Source: Odoribacter sp. Z80 (lineage in GTDB: Bacteria; Bacteroidota; Bacteroidia; Bacteroidales; Marinifilaceae). Taken from it: DNA of 64,000 bases. The notes under the pieces were generated by a model that saw only the letters and a program-made list of their open reading frames with translations, ran no database searches and was not told the DNA's origin. The translations under genes were made by a program, and so were the position numbers. The stretch covers positions 248,001 through 312,000 of the forward strand of contig NZ_QWEL01000001.1 in the NCBI RefSeq assembly GCF_009935865.1, read 5' to 3'. Position 1 is the first letter of the stretch. Each line of letters begins with the position of its first letter. Positions 36,185 to 43,511 of this stretch are shown one piece after another.

Positions 36185-38205
36185 ATCAGCAGAAGTAAAA
36201 TAAAACCTAAAATTTCCAATTTATCCAATTCAATATATTTTATCTCATTCCTGAAAACAGGCTTCAGGGTTTCGTTCTGTTTTAAGTCGTTTACCAACTC
36301 ATTCCAGGCGGTCTTTTCATACGTCTGCCCTCCCGTAGCATCAGCCAAATCCTTTAATAGTTGCGGATTGGCTACCACATCATTCCCTTCCGGATTATTA
36401 CTCCGGACATAGAAAGTCCCTTTACTTTCAAAAGACTTTCCTTTTAAATGGGTTTGCAGATGGTAGTGGTATTCTCCGGAAAGAAGATTGCCCAGATTTA
36501 TTTTATATTTATCGCCATAGCGGCTGAATGAATAAGTAAACTCCTTGTCTTCATACTTCAAGTTTAGCTTTACCTCAGGAGTATTGACTAACTCGTAACT
36601 ATCATTGTACAATTCTGAATAAACAATTACCTCTTCCCGTTCCTCGTATACGGGTTTGAAATCGTGTATAAAACGTTCATTGCCCTTTTGCACAGCCAGA
36701 TACCCTACGATTTTATTTATCAAGGTATTAAATAACTCATGATTTCCGTTTTCCCGGTAAGAGTACAACCGCCATTTCCACAATCCTTCTCCCCAGAAAT
36801 AACAAATACGGCTGTCATTGCGGTTATAAAAACCGATCACCCCATTCGAAGTCGGTGTATTCTTAATCTTTTGTCTGAACAATGTTCGTCCACTGCCTGT
36901 ATGTATTTCCCCGAAAGGTACCATCAAAGGAGGATAGTCCGCAAAACCGGCTATTTCCTCTTCCGTAAATTCAAAAAAAGGAAATTCAGAATGGAAAGCC
37001 ACCTGCGCATATTCGTTCATATCCGTATGGAAGTCTACCGAATAATCTTTACTGTAACGGGCCATGTTCCCGATACTTTCCCGTGTGGTCAGGATATACC
37101 ACAGAGAAAGTCTGCGGCGCTCCGCTTCCTTTATCAGTTTTTCATAAACCGGTCGGCCAGGTTCGGGGTTATGCAAAATAATCAGATTGGCTTTTAAAGT
37201 GTCTGGTCGCTCTTCCCACTGGTGTACGGTACAATGGTAAATTCCCGATACGTTTACAGCATTCACCACCGCCGCAATATCCGGATGCGGTGAGTGTGTA
37301 AAAATAGCAACACGGGCAGAATGGTCTATCAGGTTTACCCAGGTCTCCGAACTGTTATTTTCCAGGGTACGTTCTTCAGAATCCGTCTCAACCCTAACAG
37401 TATAGTGAGCTATTCCCTTCTGCTTTGCTTCCACCTCAAAAACGACTTCTTCCAAAAAATTATCCTGGGTAATGGACAACTTCTTTTCAGCTATCACTTT
37501 CCCATTTTCTTTTAAGATACATTTGAGCTGCTTTCCTTTTTGTTTTAACGCCCCAATCTCCGCTTTTACCGGAAAAACAGTTCCCACAAAATTGAATTTA
37601 TCGGTTTCCAGTGTCCGGATAAAAACATCCGGATAACAAATGGTATCTCCCAAGGCAACGGTATATACCGGAAAAGAAGGGAGCCGGTAACGCGGATTTA
37701 TGCCTGCATTGTAGATACCATCAGTGAGGAGAACCATAGCCTGGGGAGGCCTGCTTATAAAATTTTGTCTTACGTAATCGGTCACAGCAGCAATATCCGT
37801 CCGCTTTTCGGAAAAATCAATCTTTCCATTCCGCTGCACCCGGTTTCCAAAGGTAAGTCGGACCACCTCAAACTGCTCTCCCAATTTTGCCGCAGTCTTT
37901 TCTAAAGATTCCCTGTACTCCCCGTTATAATACAAAGAATCCCTATTTTTAAGCAAAGATTCGGAATTATCCTGTGCCAGCACCAATACAGGCTTCTCTT
38001 TCGTCCGCTTCAACAAAGACAACGCCGGATTTAAAATCAGGCCGGATAAAAATAAAAGAATAAGAAACCGTAAGGCAGAAAGTAAAACAGCTACTCCTTG
38101 GGGAATATCCGGTAGTCCGGTAAGTTTTTTATATTTGAAAAAAGCCGCTGCTGACGAAATGAGGATAGCAGGTAATAACCACCATAGAGAATGTTCAAAT
38201 ACCAC
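36145..38205 (-). CDS. Membrane protein with VWA-like domain
   Basis: Inner-membrane protein with two N-terminal transmembrane helices (about residues 5-25 and 40-65 from the chosen start) and one at the C-terminus (ILGFILLLLICTEWFLL). Between them lie a von Willebrand A-like region (VLVLAQDNSESLL, then AMVLLTDGIYNAG) and a glutamine-amidotransferase-like/Ig-like region. Role unknown. The frame opens further up only with a GTG at 38262 inside an inverted repeat. The GTG at 38205, giving an N-terminus just before FEHSLWWLLPAIL, seems the better start and makes 686 residues. The MIDAS motif is degenerate (DNSES). Confidence 0.75.
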   Translation of the reverse strand: MVFEHSLWWLLPAILISSAAAFFKYKKLTGLPDIPQGVAVLLSALRFLILLFLSGLILNPALSLLKRTKEKPVLVLAQDNSESLLKNRDSLYYNGEYRESLEKTAAKLGEQFEVVRLTFGNRVQRNGKIDFSEKRTDIAAVTDYVRQNFISRPPQAMVLLTDGIYNAGINPRYRLPSFPVYTVALGDTICYPDVFIRTLETDKFNFVGTVFPVKAEIGALKQKGKQLKCILKENGKVIAEKKLSITQDNFLEEVVFEVEAKQKGIAHYTVRVETDSEERTLENNSSETWVNLIDHSARVAIFTHSPHPDIAAVVNAVNVSGIYHCTVHQWEERPDTLKANLIILHNPEPGRPVYEKLIKEAERRRLSLWYILTTRESIGNMARYSKDYSVDFHTDMNEYAQVAFHSEFPFFEFTEEEIAGFADYPPLMVPFGEIHTGSGRTLFRQKIKNTPTSNGVIGFYNRNDSRICYFWGEGLWKWRLYSYRENGNHELFNTLINKIVGYLAVQKGNERFIHDFKPVYEEREEVIVYSELYNDSYELVNTPEVKLNLKYEDKEFTYSFSRYGDKYKINLGNLLSGEYHYHLQTHLKGKSFESKGTFYVRSNNPEGNDVVANPQLLKDLADATGGQTYEKTAWNELVNDLKQNETLKPVFRNEIKYIELDKLEILGFILLLLICTEWFLLKYFAG

Positions 38206-38222
38206 CCTGATCTGATTTTTTA

Positions 38223-38272
38223 TTTCTGATTTATGATCTACGGTTAAAGCACCATAAATCACAAATCAGAAA
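38223..38272. repeat. Inverted repeat between fabG and the VWA gene
   Basis: Two nested pairings: TTTCTGATTT (38223-38232) with AAATCAGAAA (38263-38272), and TGATTTATG (38227-38235) with CATAAATCA (38253-38261). No T-run follows on either strand, so it is not a standard terminator. Confidence 0.6.
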
Positions 38273-38283
38273 ACCACAATTAA

Positions 38284-39030
38284 TTACATATTCATACCGC
38301 CGCAGACATGAATTACCTGACCGGTCACATATCTGGACATATCCGAAGCCAGGAATACACATACATCTGCAATGTCTTCCGGCGTACCTCCTCTTTTCAA
38401 AGGAATCTTAGCCGCCCATTCCTGACGGACATCCTCGGGGAGCTGAGCAGTCATATCGGTAATAATAAATCCGGGAGCTACCGCATTTGCACGGATATTT
38501 CTGGACCCCAGCTCTTTGGCAATACTCTTGGTAAAACCGATGATACCGGCTTTAGAAGCAGAATAATTCGCCTGTCCTGCATTTCCGCTCACTCCGACAA
38601 CAGAACTCATGCTGATAATGGAACCGCTTTTCTGTTTCAGCATCACAGCCGATACGGTTTTGGAAAAATTGAATACGGATTTCAGGTTTACGTTAATTAC
38701 TGCATCCCATTGCTCTTCACTCATTCTCATCAATAAAGTATCTTTGGTAATACCGGCATTGTTTACCAAAATGTCAATTCTGCCAAATTCCTTGGCTATT
38801 TCTTCTACAGTAGCAGCAGTCTGCGCAAAATCAGCGGCATTGGAGGCATACATCTTGGCTTTTACTCCGCAAGCCTCTATTTCCCGTTCCGTAGCCTGGG
38901 CATTTTCATCATATCTCAAATCAGTAAAAGCAATATTTGCTCCTTGTTTTGCAAATGCCAGAGCTACAGCTTTTCCAATACCTCTGGAAGCACCCGTAAT
39001 CAGGGCGGTTTTTCCTTCTAATAACTTCAT
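38284..39030 (-). CDS. fabG: 3-oxoacyl-[acyl-carrier-protein] reductase
   Basis: NADPH-dependent ketoreduction in fatty-acid elongation. The 248-residue protein has TGASRGIGKAVALAF at 12-26, the NNAGITKDTLLMRM block near 90-103, and the Ser-Tyr-Lys set (SMSSVVGVSGNAGQANYSASK). It ends in TGQVIHVCGGMNM, close to the FabG consensus V-DGG. The final Gly-Gly region has VCGGMNM. It stands alone; other fab genes are not adjacent. A promoter element lies 76 bases upstream. Confidence 0.92.
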   Translation of the reverse strand: MKLLEGKTALITGASRGIGKAVALAFAKQGANIAFTDLRYDENAQATEREIEACGVKAKMYASNAADFAQTAATVEEIAKEFGRIDILVNNAGITKDTLLMRMSEEQWDAVINVNLKSVFNFSKTVSAVMLKQKSGSIISMSSVVGVSGNAGQANYSASKAGIIGFTKSIAKELGSRNIRANAVAPGFIITDMTAQLPEDVRQEWAAKIPLKRGGTPEDIADVCVFLASDMSRYVTGQVIHVCGGMNM

Positions 39031-39105
39031 AATTACAGTTTTACTTAAACTAAATTCATTAGACTTGAAATGGTTAACAAATGTTTCCCACCTCTAACTA
39101 TGGAA

Positions 39106-39113
39106 CAAAGATA
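39106..39113 (-). promoter_or_regulatory. fabG promoter -7 element
   Basis: Minus-strand TATCTTTG, 76 bases before the fabG ATG, in the 209-base divergent gap with alaX. No clear -33 element and no matching alaX promoter was seen; TATTTTG near 39198 is one base short of consensus. Confidence 0.55.
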
Positions 39114-39239
39114 ACTAAACTAATTTCATCCTGCAGGCTCATACCATAATTTTTTTTTCTTTTTCATCATTCCTTTCCCCCCTTCTTTCTTCTTACTGAA
39201 TATTTTGCTATTTTCACCCCCGCATATTTACTATACGTT

Positions 39240-39704
39240 ATGGAAGAACAAGTCATTTTAAACGAACACAACAAAACGGAATATCCGCCCATGCACACGG
39301 CAGAACACATCCTGAACCAGACCATGGTGCGGTTATTTGGCTGTGAACGTTCACGCAATGCCCATATAGAAAGGAAAAAAAGCAAATGTGATTATATTTT
39401 AACCGCTTCTCCCACAGAGGAACAAATCCTGGAAATAGAAAACAAAGTGAACGAGGTCATATCCTGTCATTTGCCTGTTACTGCAGAATTGGTCTCCCGC
39501 CACGAACTGCCCCGTGGTATCGATTTGAGCAAATTGCCGGAAGGTGCAAGCGAAACTTTACGTATCGTCCGGATCGGAGACTATGACACTTGCGCCTGCA
39601 TAGGACAACACGTCAGCAATACCTCAGAAATAGGCCGCTTTAAAATCATTAGTACAGACTACGATAACCAACGTTTGCGCATCCGTTTTAAACTGGAAAA
39701 TTGA
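39240..39704 (+). CDS. Free-standing alanyl-tRNA editing protein (AlaX-S type)
   Basis: Trans-editing hydrolase that clears mischarged Ser- or Gly-tRNA-Ala. The 154-residue protein is the isolated second additional domain found in AlaRS and ThrRS. Zinc ligands are His19 and His23 (MHTAEH), and Cys120 with His124 (CACIGQH). The intervening segment (LPRGIDLSKLPEG, then LRIVRIGDYD) is usual for the family. There is no synthetase body. It stands alone, divergent from fabG and upstream of the actin-like gene. Confidence 0.9.
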   Translation: MEEQVILNEHNKTEYPPMHTAEHILNQTMVRLFGCERSRNAHIERKKSKCDYILTASPTEEQILEIENKVNEVISCHLPVTAELVSRHELPRGIDLSKLPEGASETLRIVRIGDYDTCACIGQHVSNTSEIGRFKIISTDYDNQRLRIRFKLEN

Positions 39705-39841
39705 GGCGATACACTCTAAAATCACCGTATTTTCGCTATCAGAATGACCTCTATATAATAGTCATTCGTAAATTCCCTGCGAAAAGAAATATTTTTTTAG
39801 GAAAATTAAATTTAAAAAACTGAGGTTTAAAATATTTTATA

Positions 39842-39849
39842 TAGATTTG
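39842..39849 (+). promoter_or_regulatory. Promoter -7 element of the actin-like gene
   Basis: TAGATTTG, an exact TAnnTTTG match, 48 bases before the ATG at 39898. A GAATGAC / GTCATTC inverted repeat lies further up at 39742-39767 and might be an operator. Confidence 0.6.
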
Positions 39850-39897
39850 TACGGTCTATATGGAAAGTACGAATATAAACTTAAACAATAAAAGGAT

Positions 39898-40974
39898 ATG
39901 CTGAAATCTTACAATTTTCCCAGTGTATATGAGGCTACTAACCAAGAGCTCTCTAATGTGGCGGAAAATATTCTGGACGGTATAAAAATCAATATTGATG
40001 ATACCGATTACATTGTCGGAAACCTGGCTTTAGTGGAAGGTTACTCCCCACATAAAAATATTAATGCAGCTCCGACCGATGAAGAATATAAATTATTAAG
40101 CAAAGCGGGATTATTACTGACTCAGCCCAAAGGAGAAGAAGAAATTTACCTGACAACCGGCTTCCCGTTTGCCACCTATATGCTTTACCGGGATAAAGCC
40201 CTGGAGACTTTACAGGGACGTCATATCATCAATTACGATGCATCTACTTTCGGTGGTCCGACCAATACCAAACGGGAAGTGAATGTAGGCAAAGTAGAGG
40301 TTATCCCTGAAATTTTAGGCTGTACCATAGCTATCCGTGAAGGACAACTGCAGGAAAAAGAGAACTTTTTCACCGTCAGTTTGGGATATGGAACGTGTGA
40401 AGCTGTTGTGTCTACCCGTGCCGGAATCATAAACCGTTCTGCTGTAAGTACCCACGGTATCCGCCACGCAGTCAATCTGCTGGCCAATGAACTGGCTAAG
40501 AACTTTTACCTGAACCTGAAAACAGAACATCAGATCGATGTGGCTTTCCAACAAGGCAGTATCACGGTCAACCGGGTAAAACAAAATATCCTGGACATCC
40601 GGGAAAAAGTACTGAGAATGTATTATCAGGAAATTATTGCTCCTAACTTGAGACGGGCATTTATTGACGATGATTTCAACAAATGTACCAAAATGTACCT
40701 TGTCGGAGGTGGAGCACTTTATACGGAATTGGTAGATTGCTTCAAAGAAGAGTTTGGCGACGTAGTGGAAGTAATTGTTTATCCGGAACCGGAAAAATGC
40801 GCATCTCAGGGATATTGCTTGAATTCCAAGATTAAAGCCGGCGCAGCACGCAATAACATCCCCAGCAACATTGAAGCTGAAGAAATAAAAATATTCAGAA
40901 ATCCGCAGTTGGCAGTGGGAATGGATATAGGTAACGCCAATACTTGTATCACCATATACAAAGACGGTGAATAA
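39898..40974 (+). CDS. Actin-like ATPase (ParM/Alp type), apparently circularly permuted
   Basis: The 358-residue protein has actin-fold parts in an unusual order. The N-terminus (YNFPSVYEATNQE, then DYIVGNLALVEGYS) matches what normally follows the phosphate-1 hairpin in ParM/Alp7 proteins. Residues 84-90 (YLTTGFP) match their VTGLP-like strand. The phosphate-2 region is VSLGYGTCEAVV (160-171) with Ser161 where Asp is usual. The adenosine motif is MYLVGGGALY (266-275). The phosphate-1 motif GMDIGNANTCITIYKDGE occupies 341-358, the very end. A stop codon lies three codons before the ATG, so no N-terminal copy exists. It has its own promoter and terminator, no ParR-like partner beside it and no plasmid genes. 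Cellular role unknown. Confidence 0.8.
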   Translation: MLKSYNFPSVYEATNQELSNVAENILDGIKINIDDTDYIVGNLALVEGYSPHKNINAAPTDEEYKLLSKAGLLLTQPKGEEEIYLTTGFPFATYMLYRDKALETLQGRHIINYDASTFGGPTNTKREVNVGKVEVIPEILGCTIAIREGQLQEKENFFTVSLGYGTCEAVVSTRAGIINRSAVSTHGIRHAVNLLANELAKNFYLNLKTEHQIDVAFQQGSITVNRVKQNILDIREKVLRMYYQEIIAPNLRRAFIDDDFNKCTKMYLVGGGALYTELVDCFKEEFGDVVEVIVYPEPEKCASQGYCLNSKIKAGAARNNIPSNIEAEEIKIFRNPQLAVGMDIGNANTCITIYKDGE

Positions 40975-40994
40975 AAACATTCTATTTTACACGG

Positions 40995-41031
40995 AAAGAG
41001 TTGGCTTTTAAAGTCGGCTCTTTTCTTTTTT
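40995..41031 (+). terminator. Terminator of the actin-like gene
   Basis: AAAGAGTTGGC pairs with GTCGGCTCTTT (with G-T pairs) around TTTTAAA, followed by TTCTTTTTT. It ends a one-gene transcript just before the pta promoter. Confidence 0.82.
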
Positions 41032-41045
41032 AGGTATTTTATTTT

Positions 41046-41053
41046 TACTTTTG
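41046..41053 (+). promoter_or_regulatory. pta promoter -7 element
   Basis: TACTTTTG, an exact TAnnTTTG match, 41 bases before the pta ATG. The upstream terminator T-run could also serve as a weak -33 region. Confidence 0.6.
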
Positions 41054-41093
41054 CAAAACAGAACAGAAACAATCCTATTTTAATATAAAATAT

Positions 41094-42098
41094 ATGGAAC
41101 TCTTACAGCAAATCAAGGAAAACGCAAAAAAACAGTGTAAAACAATTGTACTTCCGGAAGGAACAGAAGAGAGAACAATTCAGGCGGCCGATCAAATTAT
41201 CGGTGAAGGAATTGCTCAAATCATACTGATTGGTAATCCGGCAGAAATCAAAGCTTTGGCAGAAAAATACGGATTAAAGCATATTGAAAAAGCAACCATT
41301 GTAGACCCTGCCTCCCACGCCAAAAAGGAACAATATGCAGATTTACTGGTTGAACTGCGCAAAAGCAAAGGCATGACGAAAGAACAGGCGCTGAAACTGG
41401 TAACAGATCCTCTTTATTTAGCTACACTGATGATTAAAAGCGGTGATGCTGACGGAGAAGTTGCCGGGGCAAAAAATGCCACCGGAGATGTTTTGCGTCC
41501 GGCATTACAAATCGTAAAGACCTTACCGGGAATATCTGTGGTGTCCGGAGCTTTTCTGCTTCTGACCAATAAACCCGAATACGGTGAAAACGGTTTAATT
41601 GTATGTGCAGACTGTGCTGTATTGCCTAACCCAACCGCAGAGGAATTGGCACAAATTGCCGTATCTACGGCTGCTACGGCCCGGGCCATTGCCAAAATTG
41701 AACCCCGCGTTGCTATGTTAAGTTTTTCAACCAAAGGTTCAGCTAAAAATGAATTGGTAGACAAAGTAGTGAAAGCCACAGAACTGGCAAAACAAATGGC
41801 TCCCGATGTGATGATTGACGGAGAAATGCAGGCGGATGCAGCTCTGGTTCCTTCTGTCGGTGCCAGCAAAGCACCGGGCAGTCCTGTCGCTGGAAAAGCC
41901 AATGTACTGATTTTCCCCAGTCTGGAAGTTGGAAATATCAGTTACAAACTGGTACAGCGCATTGCAGGCATTGAAGCTGTCGGACCTGTTTTACAGGGAA
42001 TGGCCGCTCCCATCAACGACCTGTCCAGAGGATGCTCTGTCAGTGATATTGTCAACCTCGTAGCCATTACCGTAAATCAGGCTGCCGGATTGAATTAA
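41094..42098 (+). CDS. pta: Phosphate acetyltransferase
   Basis: Converts acetyl-CoA and phosphate to acetyl-phosphate. The 334-residue protein is the short catalytic form without the N-terminal DRTGG/AAA part. Motifs include IVLPEGTEERTIQAAD (16-31), KSGDADGEVAGA near 117, and SFSTKGSAKNEL near 215. KAPGSPVAGKANVLIFPSLEVGN is near 260, and the tail is typical (PINDLSRGCSVSDIVNLVAITV). It is 58 bases upstream of ackA. Because no ptb is present, this enzyme or a distant one may also supply butyryl-phosphate; that is speculation. Confidence 0.95.
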   Translation: MELLQQIKENAKKQCKTIVLPEGTEERTIQAADQIIGEGIAQIILIGNPAEIKALAEKYGLKHIEKATIVDPASHAKKEQYADLLVELRKSKGMTKEQALKLVTDPLYLATLMIKSGDADGEVAGAKNATGDVLRPALQIVKTLPGISVVSGAFLLLTNKPEYGENGLIVCADCAVLPNPTAEELAQIAVSTAATARAIAKIEPRVAMLSFSTKGSAKNELVDKVVKATELAKQMAPDVMIDGEMQADAALVPSVGASKAPGSPVAGKANVLIFPSLEVGNISYKLVQRIAGIEAVGPVLQGMAAPINDLSRGCSVSDIVNLVAITVNQAAGLN

Positions 42099-42113
42099 TT
42101 CCAATACTAACTT

Positions 42114-42141
42114 ATCTTTACGACCTGCGGGCCGTAAAGAT
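42114..42141 (+). terminator. Hairpin with T-run between pta and ackA
   Basis: ATCTTTACG pairs perfectly with CGTAAAGAT around ACCTGCGGGC and is followed by TTTAATTCT. It may attenuate read-through from pta to ackA or stabilise the 3' end of pta mRNA. Confidence 0.6.
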
Positions 42142-42156
42142 TTTAATTCTAAAAAA

Positions 42157-43356
42157 ATGAATGTTTTAGTGCTGAATTGCGGAAGTTCTTCCATCAAGTA
42201 TCAATTACTGAGCATGGACGCCCAGCCGGTTATCCTGGCAAAAGGTATTGTCGAAAAAATCGGACTTCCCTGCGGGAATTTTACTTATAAAGCAGAAGGA
42301 CGGGATAAAATAGCCATAGAACAACCGATAGCGGACCACAGCATTGGGATGGATTTAATCCTGAAAACATTGGTGGATCCTAAACTGGGTGTACTGAGTT
42401 CTCTGAATGAAATCAATGCAGTCGGCCACCGTGTAGCTCATGGAGGAGAATATTTTCCGGAGAGTGTGAAAATAGATAAGGAAGCAAAAGCTAAAATCAA
42501 AGCTTTGGGAGAAATTGCACCCCTGCATAATCCGGCCAATCTGAAAGGGATTGAGACCATGGAACAATTATTGCCCTCAGTCCCGCAAGTTGCTGTATTT
42601 GATACTTCTTTCCACCAAACTTTACCAAAAAAAGCCTATATCTATGGTATTCCCTACGAATATTATGAAAAATATGGCGTAAGGAAATACGGATTTCACG
42701 GCACTTCACACAAATTTGTTGCCGAAAAAGCATGTAATCTGTTAGGCTGGGATATCCGGGATAAGAAAATCATTACCTGCCATTTGGGAAACGGCGCTTC
42801 CATCACGGCTATAGATAAAGGCAAATCTGTAGATACCTCCATGGGATTTACTCCTGTTGCCGGTCTGGTGATGGGAACACGTGCCGGTGACCTTGACCTG
42901 GGAGCTTTGATTTACATTGCACAGAAGGAAAAATTAGATTTGAATGAAATCAATACATTGGTAAATAAAAAATCCGGTGTACAAGGGATTTCAGGAGTTT
43001 CTTCGGATTTCCGGGAGTTGACTACCGCATGGGAAAACGGGAACGAAAGAGCCCAGTTGGCCCTTGACGTATTTGCTTACCACGTAAAACAATACATCGG
43101 AGCCTATGCTGCTATCCTGAACGGTGTTGATTTGGTTATCTTTACCGGCGGTATCGGCGAAAATGATTTTTACATCCGGGAAGCCGTATGTGAAAATATG
43201 GAATTTCTGGGCATAAAATTAGATAAGAAAATCAATGCCGTCACCCGTGGTGCTGACGTAACCCTCAGTACTCCGGATGCCGCTATCAAGGTCATGACTA
43301 TCACTACGGATGAAGAATTGGTAATAGCCATGGAAACCGTCCGGTTGTCCCATTAA
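42157..43356 (+). CDS. ackA: Acetate kinase
   Basis: Makes ATP and acetate from acetyl-phosphate. The 399-residue protein starts MNVLVLNCGSSSIKYQLL, with the phosphate-binding NCGSSSIKY at 7-15. AVGHRVAHGGEYF is near 90, VFDTSFHQTLP near 147, YGFHGTSHKFV near 175 and CHLGNGASI near 207. FTPVAGLVMGTRAGDLD is near 230 and IFTGGIGEND near 328. All canonical residues are present. It follows pta and is closed by a strong terminator. Confidence 0.97.
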   Translation: MNVLVLNCGSSSIKYQLLSMDAQPVILAKGIVEKIGLPCGNFTYKAEGRDKIAIEQPIADHSIGMDLILKTLVDPKLGVLSSLNEINAVGHRVAHGGEYFPESVKIDKEAKAKIKALGEIAPLHNPANLKGIETMEQLLPSVPQVAVFDTSFHQTLPKKAYIYGIPYEYYEKYGVRKYGFHGTSHKFVAEKACNLLGWDIRDKKIITCHLGNGASITAIDKGKSVDTSMGFTPVAGLVMGTRAGDLDLGALIYIAQKEKLDLNEINTLVNKKSGVQGISGVSSDFRELTTAWENGNERAQLALDVFAYHVKQYIGAYAAILNGVDLVIFTGGIGENDFYIREAVCENMEFLGIKLDKKINAVTRGADVTLSTPDAAIKVMTITTDEELVIAMETVRLSH

Positions 43357-43365
43357 AATCTTTTC

Positions 43366-43412
43366 CTCAAAGTCTGAATGTCTTTTTCAGGATGTTCGGA
43401 CTTTGAGTTTTT
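43366..43412 (+). terminator. Terminator of pta-ackA
   Basis: CTCAAAGTC-GAA arm (43366) pairs with TTC-GACTTTGAG (ending 43406), then six T. It lies 10 bases past the ackA stop. Confidence 0.88.
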
Positions 43413-43511
43413 TATCCTTTCTTTTTCCGGATATACTGAATAATCCCGTTCCAAAAAACGTATTCACATCATAGATAGTCCGGACTTCGTCATTCAATTG
43501 GTTCAGTTTAT

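Noticed and set aside
37294-38262. The longer GTG start (38262) of the VWA protein
   Set aside because: It begins inside an inverted repeat and adds 19 residues lacking the family's N-terminal pattern; kept only as an alternative.
39705-39897. Plasmid-type parC centromere repeats before the actin-like gene
   Set aside because: Only one 7-base inverted repeat is present; no direct-repeat array as in ParMRC loci, and no ParR gene.
40315-40980. 221-residue minus-strand frame across the actin-like gene
   Set aside because: Antisense shadow of a protein with clear actin motifs; Cys/Phe/Ile-rich composition unlike real neighbours.
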